A model generated the notes under the pieces. That model was not told the DNA's origin. It saw only the letters and a list, made by a program, of their open reading frames with translations, and ran no database searches. A program made the position numbers and the translations under genes. Positions 57,770-64,000 of a stretch of DNA of 64,000 nucleotides are shown in pieces. Source of the DNA: Xanthomonas prunicola (lineage in GTDB: Bacteria > Pseudomonadota > Gammaproteobacteria > Xanthomonadales > Xanthomonadaceae); NCBI RefSeq assembly GCF_002846205.1, contig NZ_PHKV01000002.1, positions 620,001 to 684,000 of the forward strand. The letters run 5' to 3'. Each line of letters starts with the position of its first letter. Within the stretch, counting starts at the first letter, position 1.

Positions 57770-57955
57770 TTACTGACGTGCAGCGATGGGTGTCGCTGCG
57801 TACTCGGCCGCCTGTTCGGCGGCGCGCTCTTCGGCCTCCACCAGCCGCTCGGCCATGGCCCAATGGCGGTCTGCGTGCCCGTCCGGGCGGCCCTCCGCCT
57901 CCCAAATCTCTCGTGCCAACTGGGCAAGCCGCGCCTGCCGTTCCATGTCATTCAT
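57770..57955 (-). CDS. Small DUF2934 protein
   Basis: 61 residues (MNDMERQARLAQLAREIWEA). The core RLAQLAREIWEAEGRPDGHA-D-HWAMAERL is the DUF2934 signature (IWExEGRPxG...HWxxAE). No role is known; it is a soluble helical peptide. It lies between treY and glgX in the operon and could be an accessory of the glycogen/trehalose enzymes. A start at the next Met (codon 4) is also possible. Confidence 0.8.
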   Translation of the reverse strand: MNDMERQARLAQLAREIWEAEGRPDGHADRHWAMAERLVEAEERAAEQAAEYAATPIAARQ

Positions 57956-57977
57956 TGCGTGCGTTTCTCTCGGGGAG

Positions 57978-60593
57978 TCAATTTTCTTGGGACAGCAACA
58001 CTGCCACCGGCGCACGTGCAAACAGCGTGGATAGCGCCACACGGCCGCGCTGAGGCTGCAGCGTGCTGCCGTCGAGCACATTACGGTATGTGCCCTCGCC
58101 CAATGCCAACGACGCCTGACCCCAGGTTGCCGGCGCCACCAGCAAGGGCAGATCGCCCTCGCCCTCAGCGCCAGCGCCAGCGCCCAGCCGCGTGACGGCC
58201 ACCACCAGCGACTGCCCGCGGTACTGGCGGCGGAATGCCAGCACGTGCGCATCGCCAGTGACCGCCACGTTCAAGGGCTGATAGTCGCCCTTCGCAAACA
58301 GCGACGGATGTTCGCGACGGAGCTGCAGCAGCAGTGCCGTGAGGCGCGCCTTGACCGCGCCATCGCGCCAGCTGCGCAGCAGCGCGGTGACGTCGCGTGC
58401 CTGCTGCAGCCATTGCTGGCGCTGGGCGTAATCGACCGGGCGGCGATTGTCCGGATCCACCAGCGACAGATCCCAGCCTTCGGTGCCTTGGTACAGATCG
58501 GGCACGCCGGGCACGGTCAGGCGCAACGTGGTTTGTGCCAGTCCGTTACGCGCGCCGGCGGCGGCGATGTGGTTGCTGGCGCGCAGCAGTGCGCGCCGCA
58601 GCGGTAGCCCGGCACGGCTGCACAGCACCTGCTCCACCGTGGCCTGCACGGCTTGCTCATAGGCCGGCGAGCCATCGGTCCAGCTGGTGTGCAGCTTGGC
58701 TTCGCGCACCGCCTTGAGCAGCCATTGCGCGATGCGCTCGGCGTAGTCGGCAAGCGGCTCGGTCTGATCGGCGCCCAGGCCGAGCGGCCACGCCGCCACC
58801 AACGTCTGCCACAGCATCTGCTGGTCGCCTCCGGCCAGGGCCGGCGATTCCAGCGCGTCGGCCAGCGTATCGAAGTGGGCGCTCTGCTCCACCCACCAAC
58901 GCGGCTGCTCGGACAACACCGCCAACCGCATGCGCAGGTCTTCGCCGCGCTTGTGGTCATGCGTGGCGGTGGCCAGCAATGCACGCGGGTAATGCTTGGC
59001 ACGCTCGAGATTCTGCGCGTGGAACTGCGCGGCTTCGTTGGCGAAGTGGGTCGGGTGGCTGCCGACCTCGTTGCGCGATAGCAGCACGCCATGCCGGTAG
59101 AACGCGGTGTCTTCCACCGACTTGGCGTTGAGCGGTGCGGAAAGCTGTTCCACGCGACGGCGCAGGATGCGTCGCAACGCGATCTGCGCGCGATCAGCAC
59201 CGGCATCGTCGAGCAGCCAGCGCTCAATCGCATCCACGGCCGCCACGATCGACTCCGGCATCCCCTCGCGCGCCGTTGCAGCGGTGGCGCGCAAACGCTC
59301 CGCCTCACTGCCGGTGATGCCCTTGGCACCGGCATAGGTGCGGTACACCGGGAACCAGCGCAGCAACACGCACAAGCCGCGCGCCAGCATCTGCGGACTG
59401 AACTCGCGCGTCGGCGGATCCAGCCGCGCCAACGCCGACAACGCACCAACGGCGCGATTGAATTCGGTCTGCAGCGGGCCACGCAGGATTTCATCGCGGG
59501 CGGTGCGTTCTTCCTGCGCGAAATCGCCGCTGCGTCCGCTCACCTTCTGCCAGGCACGCGCCAATGGCTTGAAGCCGGCCGCGTCGTGCAGCACGCCGCC
59601 CACCTGGTCCATGAAGTCGTAGCCGGTGGTGCCATCGCACGGCCAGTCGGCCGGCAGGTGCTCGCCGGGGGCCAGGATTTTTTCCAGATACAGGCCCAGC
59701 GTGCCGGGCTTGAGGCCGCGCGTACGGCCGGCCGCATCCAGCCGGCTGCGCAGCTTGCGCACATACCCGGTGGGGTCGGTGAGCCCGTCCACGTGATCGA
59801 TGCGCAGACCATCCAGATGGCCTTCGGCCACCAGCCGCAGCGGCAACGCGTGCACTGCATCGAACACCGCCGGCAACTCCACCCGCAAGGCCACCAGCGA
59901 GGTGATATCGAAGAAGCGACGGTAGTTGAGCATGTCATTGCCCACGCGCCACCAGTTCAAGCGATACGGCTGACGTTCGATCAACTTGTGCAGGCGGCCA
60001 TCGCCGCGTTTGGCGCCGTCGTTGTAGTCGCGCAGCCACTGCGCGCGTGTAGCGCTTTCTGGGATTTCCAGCGTCTGCGGACGAATGGGATAACGCTGGT
60101 CGTAATGCGCCAACGCAGCACTGCCGTCGTCTTCGATCACCAGCGTGATCAGGCCTTCGGCCAGCGCTGTCGCATACGGGCGGTCCAGCACCGCCAACCA
60201 CACCTTGCCGTCGCGCCCCGGCGCGCGCCAATCGATATCGAACCAGTCGGCATGCTTGGCGCTGCGGCCGTTACGCAATACATCCCACCACCACGCATTC
60301 TGCGCATGCGTGGCCATGTGGTTGGGCACGATGTCGGCGATCAGGCCCATGCCGTCTTCGCGCGCAGCCTGCGACAGCGCGATCAATGCGTCTTCGCCGC
60401 CGAGTTCGGGATTGACCACGGTGGGGTCGATGTTGTCGTAGCCGTGCGTGGAGCCCGGCACGGCCGTGCCGATCGGCGAAAGATACAGGTGGCTGATGCC
60501 AAGCCCGGCGTAGTACGGCACCTGCGCGCGCGCATCGTGCAAGGTGAAACCGGCATGCAGCTGCAGGCGGGCGGTGGCGCGTAGATCGATCAT
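57978..60593 (-). CDS. treY: Maltooligosyl trehalose synthase
   Basis: GH13 isomerase converting the reducing-end alpha-1,4 bond of maltooligosaccharides to alpha,alpha-1,1, giving maltooligosyl trehalose. 871 residues, with RATARLQLHAGFTLHDARAQ at the start, IADIVPNHMATHAQNAWWWD, LRIDHVDGLTDPTGYV (nucleophile Asp) and a C-terminal GH13 tail. The start overlaps the malQ stop by four bases (ATGA), implying coupling. It is some 20 bases upstream of the DUF2934 gene. Confidence 0.95.
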   Translation of the reverse strand: MIDLRATARLQLHAGFTLHDARAQVPYYAGLGISHLYLSPIGTAVPGSTHGYDNIDPTVVNPELGGEDALIALSQAAREDGMGLIADIVPNHMATHAQNAWWWDVLRNGRSAKHADWFDIDWRAPGRDGKVWLAVLDRPYATALAEGLITLVIEDDGSAALAHYDQRYPIRPQTLEIPESATRAQWLRDYNDGAKRGDGRLHKLIERQPYRLNWWRVGNDMLNYRRFFDITSLVALRVELPAVFDAVHALPLRLVAEGHLDGLRIDHVDGLTDPTGYVRKLRSRLDAAGRTRGLKPGTLGLYLEKILAPGEHLPADWPCDGTTGYDFMDQVGGVLHDAAGFKPLARAWQKVSGRSGDFAQEERTARDEILRGPLQTEFNRAVGALSALARLDPPTREFSPQMLARGLCVLLRWFPVYRTYAGAKGITGSEAERLRATAATAREGMPESIVAAVDAIERWLLDDAGADRAQIALRRILRRRVEQLSAPLNAKSVEDTAFYRHGVLLSRNEVGSHPTHFANEAAQFHAQNLERAKHYPRALLATATHDHKRGEDLRMRLAVLSEQPRWWVEQSAHFDTLADALESPALAGGDQQMLWQTLVAAWPLGLGADQTEPLADYAERIAQWLLKAVREAKLHTSWTDGSPAYEQAVQATVEQVLCSRAGLPLRRALLRASNHIAAAGARNGLAQTTLRLTVPGVPDLYQGTEGWDLSLVDPDNRRPVDYAQRQQWLQQARDVTALLRSWRDGAVKARLTALLLQLRREHPSLFAKGDYQPLNVAVTGDAHVLAFRRQYRGQSLVVAVTRLGAGAGAEGEGDLPLLVAPATWGQASLALGEGTYRNVLDGSTLQPQRGRVALSTLFARAPVAVLLSQEN

Positions 60594-62539
60594 GGATGCG
60601 TTTCCGAAACGGCCGCGACGCGACGCGCCTCGGCAAAGCCCTGCAGCGCCGAACTCAGACGCGCATGCGGCAAGGGATCGGGCAGGCGTCGACGCCAGTT
60701 GGGATGGACTTCGACGGTGCCCGGCAGATTGGGTTGTTCGTCCAGCGCGAGCGCGTCCTCCACCGGCAACAAGGCCAGTGGCGAGACGCTGGTGGCGGTG
60801 AAACGCAGCGCGCCCAGCAATGGGTCATGCGCACTGCCCAGGCCTGCGTGTTCGACAGCAGCCTCCAGCCGTGCCACGTCCTTGAGGCGCGCTTTGGAAG
60901 CGTCGCTGGCCTGTACGGGCTGGATCAATTCCAGCTTGCGCCGCCATTCGATATCGCGGCCGGCGCGCCAGCCGGTGAGCGTGGGCAGATCGTGCGTGGT
61001 GGTGGTGGCGATCGCATCCGGCCGCCACAACGCCGGCGACACGAAGGCGCCGTCGTCGTCGCGGGTGAACATCAGCACATCGATGCCCATCACGCCGCGG
61101 CGCGAGAGTTCTTCGCGGATGCCCGGCGGCACCACGCCCAGGTCCTCGCCGATGACAATCGCCCGATGCCGCCACGATTCCAGCGCCAGCAGGTTGAGCA
61201 GGTCGTGCAACGGGTACGCCAGATACGCACCTGCATTGGAACTGGCGCCGTCGGGCACCACCCACAGCCGCAGCAGGCCAAGAATGTGATCGATGCGGAT
61301 ACCGCCGCGATCGCGCAGCACCGCACGCAGCAGCGCGATGTACGGCGCGTAGCCGCTGCGCCGCAATGCGGTGGGCGAATACGCACCGATGCCCCAATGC
61401 TGACCATCGGCATTGAAGGCATCCGGTGGCGCGCCCAGCACCAGGCCGCGCAACACCGTGTCGGCTGCTGCAGCGGCTTCGGCGCCGTTCGGGTCGAAGC
61501 CGACCGCCAGATCGGCGATCAAACCGATCTTCATGCCGCGCTCGTGCGCCTCGCGTTGCGCATCGGACCAACTGCGCGCCGCCAGCCATTGGGTGAACAC
61601 ATGCAGCTGCGGATCGTTGTCGCCGAGATCCTGCGCGGCGAAGCGTGCAAAGCCCTCCAGCGCCGCGCCGCCTGCAGTGCGGAAGGCGATCAGGTCGGCG
61701 TGATCGGGCGAGACACGCGTGTACAACTGACGCAGCAATTCCCACTTGGCGTGCGCCGAGGCCTGCCAATCGATCAATGCGCCGTTGTGCAAGCGATCGA
61801 AACGTTCGCGCAGGCCGGGTACATCGTTGATTGCATCCAGCGCCAGTTCGCCCAGGATGCGCACCGGCGCGGCGTGCAACGGATCGAGAAAGCGCCGATC
61901 GCTGGGCGAATACGGGCTGTAGCCACCCGTCACCGGACGTGAGGCGTGTACCGGACTCAAGGCCAAGGCATCGGCGCCGGCCAAGGACGCATGCCGCAAC
62001 CATTCCACGGTACCGGCCGCATCGCCGATGCCACCGTCGTCCAGACTGCGTGCCGAATACACCTGCAACGCCATGCCCCAGGCACGCGGCGATGGTTGGC
62101 CGCAGGCATCGGCTACGCTGAAACAACGCAATGGCGCTACTGCCACCTGCTGGGTGATCGCGCCGATCTGCAGCGTCCAGTAACCGAAACGCTGCGGAGC
62201 GCGCACGTGCCCTTGCGTATCCACGCGTGCGTCTTCGCTGGTACCACGGTCGTCGGTCCAGCGGCCGCTGGCATTGGCTGCAACGCGCAACGGCAGCGGC
62301 TCGCCCACCTGCACGGTCAGTAGCGGTGCCGGCTCGGCGGCCTGCGCGGTGCAGCGACGCAGGCTGTCGGCCCGTTGCGCCGCAGTGGCGGCGGGCAACT
62401 CCAACGCGGTGAGCACGGCATGCACCGATTGCTCGGACACCTGCCGCCGCTGGTAACTGGCATCCACCCAATCCACCATCACCCCGGCTGCAGCGGCCAG
62501 GGTGTTGAGGTCCTCACTGCCAGGAGCGCGCGGACTCAT
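60590..62539 (-). CDS. malQ: 4-alpha-glucanotransferase (amylomaltase)
   Basis: GH77 enzyme, 649 residues, transferring alpha-1,4-glucan segments between chains. Catalytic region: GGIRIDHILGLLRLWVVPDG (nucleophile Asp), VIGEDLGVVPPGIREELSRR (acid Glu) and TTTHDLPTLTGWRAGRD. The N-terminal 130 residues form a separate beta-domain as in long bacterial MalQ. Overlaps treZ upstream and treY downstream by four bases each, so all three are translated together. Confidence 0.95.
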   Translation of the reverse strand: MSPRAPGSEDLNTLAAAAGVMVDWVDASYQRRQVSEQSVHAVLTALELPAATAAQRADSLRRCTAQAAEPAPLLTVQVGEPLPLRVAANASGRWTDDRGTSEDARVDTQGHVRAPQRFGYWTLQIGAITQQVAVAPLRCFSVADACGQPSPRAWGMALQVYSARSLDDGGIGDAAGTVEWLRHASLAGADALALSPVHASRPVTGGYSPYSPSDRRFLDPLHAAPVRILGELALDAINDVPGLRERFDRLHNGALIDWQASAHAKWELLRQLYTRVSPDHADLIAFRTAGGAALEGFARFAAQDLGDNDPQLHVFTQWLAARSWSDAQREAHERGMKIGLIADLAVGFDPNGAEAAAAADTVLRGLVLGAPPDAFNADGQHWGIGAYSPTALRRSGYAPYIALLRAVLRDRGGIRIDHILGLLRLWVVPDGASSNAGAYLAYPLHDLLNLLALESWRHRAIVIGEDLGVVPPGIREELSRRGVMGIDVLMFTRDDDGAFVSPALWRPDAIATTTTHDLPTLTGWRAGRDIEWRRKLELIQPVQASDASKARLKDVARLEAAVEHAGLGSAHDPLLGALRFTATSVSPLALLPVEDALALDEQPNLPGTVEVHPNWRRRLPDPLPHARLSSALQGFAEARRVAAVSETHP

Positions 62540-64000
62540 GAGTGCGCCTCGTGCCAGGCAATGAAGCCATCGACCGGCAGCTGCCGTGCGTCGGCAACGA
62601 CGTTTTCAACATGCACCACGCGTCCGCGCACCGGTGGCAGCGGCACTGCACGGGTGCCCACATTGAAGGCGATATGCCACAACCCGCCCGGCAATTCCCA
62701 CGTGGCCATCACCGCACCATCGGCAAGGACGCTGGCACGCACGGCGCGTGCTTGCGCCAAGCCCGGCACCAGCCATTGACGCCGCACGTCCAGCAAAGCC
62801 TTGAACCAGGCCGCCCACTGCGCGCCGTCGCCGTCCGCTGCGTCGGCGATCGGCGCACGCGACGCCGCGAATGTGGAATGGCTGTTCGGGTCGGGAATGG
62901 TGGCGCGCTGTGCTGCGTCGGCGAACGCAGCGAAATGCGCAAACTCGCGCCGGCGCCCTTCGCGCACTGCGTCATCCAGCGGCGGGCCGAAGTCGGTGAA
63001 GAACAGGAACGGCTGCTTGGCGCCCCATGGCTCGCCCATGAAAAACAGCGGAATCATCGGCGTGAGCGCGGTCAGCGCCAAGGCCGCACGCAAGCGTTGC
63101 GGCGACACCAGCACGCTCAGCCGTTCACCGCGTGCGCGGTTGCCGATCTGGTCGTGATTCTGCGCAAACACCACGAACTTGTGCGGCGGCAACGCGCCGC
63201 TGGGCTCGCCCCGCACATGCCCGCGCGGATCGGGCTCACCCTGGTATGCAAAGCCTTCGCCGAGCACGCGCGCCAGGTGGTCGGTGGGCTTGTCGGCAAA
63301 CGCGGCGTAGTAGCCTTCCTCTTCGCCGGTCAGCAGGACATGCAAGGCGTTATGGAAGTCGTCATCCCATTGCGCGGTATAGCCACGTTGCAATTGCGAG
63401 GCCTGGTTGGCTTCGTTTTCCAGCACCAGATGCACATGCCGACCCGCCGGTAAGCTGGTCTCGATAGTCTCGCGCAAGGTGTCCAGAAAGGCATTCGGCG
63501 AGATCGCATGCACCGCATCCAGGCGCAGGCCATCGAAGCCATATTCGTGCAGCCACATCAGTGCGTTATCGAGAAAATACCGCTGCACCGGCGGCTTGCG
63601 GAAATCGATCGCTGCACCCCATGGGGTGGGCTTGTCGTCGTTGAAGAACGGGCCGGCGTAGCTGTGCAGGTAATTGCCGTCCGGGCCGAAGTGGTTGTAG
63701 ACCACATCCAGCAACACCATCAGGCCGTGCCCGTGCGCCGCGTCGATCAGGGCCTTCAATTGATCCGGGGTGCCATAGGCGTCGGCCGGCGCATACGGCA
63801 GCACGCCGTCGTAGCCCCAGTTATGCGCACCGGGAAACGCGCTCAGCGGCATCAGCTCGATGGCGGTGATGCCCATCGCCGCCAGTTGCGGCAGTTGCGC
63901 CTGCACACCGGCGTAGCCGCCGCAGGTGCCCACATGCAATTCGTAGATCACCGCTTCGTCCCACGGCCGCCCCTGCCACCGGGTGTGTTGCCAGGTGTAG
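62536..64000 (-). CDS. treZ: Malto-oligosyltrehalose trehalohydrolase (5' partial)
   Basis: Open to the window edge; about 487 residues of the C-terminal part are present, from YTWQHTRWQGRPWDEAVIYE on. It hydrolyses maltooligosyl trehalose to free trehalose. Sites: VLLDVVYNHFGPDGNYLHSY, GFDGLRLDAVHAI (nucleophile Asp), HLVLENEANQASQLQRGY (acid Glu), FAQNHDQIGNRARGERLS and FFMGEPWGAKQPFLFFTDFG, all TreZ hallmarks. The CBM48-type N-terminus lies outside. Its stop overlaps malQ by four bases. Confidence 0.95.
   Translation of the reverse strand, partial: YTWQHTRWQGRPWDEAVIYELHVGTCGGYAGVQAQLPQLAAMGITAIELMPLSAFPGAHNWGYDGVLPYAPADAYGTPDQLKALIDAAHGHGLMVLLDVVYNHFGPDGNYLHSYAGPFFNDDKPTPWGAAIDFRKPPVQRYFLDNALMWLHEYGFDGLRLDAVHAISPNAFLDTLRETIETSLPAGRHVHLVLENEANQASQLQRGYTAQWDDDFHNALHVLLTGEEEGYYAAFADKPTDHLARVLGEGFAYQGEPDPRGHVRGEPSGALPPHKFVVFAQNHDQIGNRARGERLSVLVSPQRLRAALALTALTPMIPLFFMGEPWGAKQPFLFFTDFGPPLDDAVREGRRREFAHFAAFADAAQRATIPDPNSHSTFAASRAPIADAADGDGAQWAAWFKALLDVRRQWLVPGLAQARAVRASVLADGAVMATWELPGGLWHIAFNVGTRAVPLPPVRGRVVHVENVVADARQLPVDGFIAWHEAHS

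Noticed and set aside
59091-60584. 497-residue plus-strand frame
   Set aside because: Antisense to treY; arginine/glutamine-rich shadow without motifs. The same holds for 56195-57577 (opposite glgX) and 60596-61942 (opposite malQ).

Overview
The window reads as a chromosomal segment of a Xanthomonas (gamma-Proteobacteria, Xanthomonadaceae). The case rests on gene content. There is the C-terminal part of the CRP-like regulator Clp, a dispersed trpE/G/D/C cluster, a homogentisate/HPPD pair, a KynA, a VirK-family protein, and above all a multidomain peptidoglycan hydrolase ending in an XVIPCD, the secretion signal of Xanthomonadales antibacterial type IV secretion effectors. Base composition is GC-rich, so many long open frames on the opposite strand are shadows. 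I did not recognise any rRNA, tRNA, CRISPR array or insertion sequence. Species cannot be fixed from this alone.

Layout. 1-9165: clp (partial), then on the minus strand the tryptophan cluster trpE, ltaE, a 5'-truncated lipoprotein remnant, trpG, a flavin reductase, trpD, an unknown gene, trpC and a HAD phosphatase. 9723-12773 (minus): lipid kinase YegS, a GNAT acetyltransferase overlapping rpe, and a small membrane J-domain protein. 12982-20701 (plus): purC, three consecutive lipoproteins, the XVIPCD effector, an M4 metalloprotease and an Mpo1-like membrane protein. A decayed NAD-dependent epimerase follows on the minus strand, then the six-gene Mrp/Pha cation:proton antiporter operon (21773-27716).

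28279-36244: a lipoprotein, an unknown protein, homogentisate dioxygenase and HPPD with a divergent MarR regulator (tyrosine catabolism), a thioredoxin-like lipoprotein, a POT peptide transporter and tryptophan 2,3-dioxygenase. 36310-36382 holds two adjacent heptamer repeats. 36682-46113 (plus): a large secreted nuclease, then a 2-oxoacid dehydrogenase operon (E1 alpha, E1 beta, an SH3-like protein, E2) and an RNA helicase. The E2 coding sequence carries two REP-like palindromes read in frame. 46344-50271: a DUF6172-like protein, VirK, an FAD/NAD(P)-binding protein and an SDR.

50298-54172 is an accessory block and the most interesting part. A goose-lysozyme-like protein carries an apparent double-glycine leader and a proline-rich linker. 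It is followed within a few bases by an exported protein (candidate immunity) and then an Stf0-type sulfotransferase. A DUF6065-like gene and a Fic-domain protein lie alongside. The AT-rich stretch at its upstream edge suggests acquired DNA. A double-glycine substrate beside a sulfotransferase recalls, by analogy only, the RaxX/RaxST arrangement of Xanthomonas.

54844-64000 (minus): an NAD(P)H-binding protein and the alpha-glucan/trehalose block treZ (partial), malQ, treY, a DUF2934 protein and glgX. TreZ/TreY make trehalose from glycogen-type glucans while MalQ and GlgX remodel and debranch them. Two independent antibacterial peptidoglycan-hydrolase loci (the XVIPCD effector and the GG-leader lysozyme) therefore sit in one 64-kb stretch of otherwise housekeeping metabolism.
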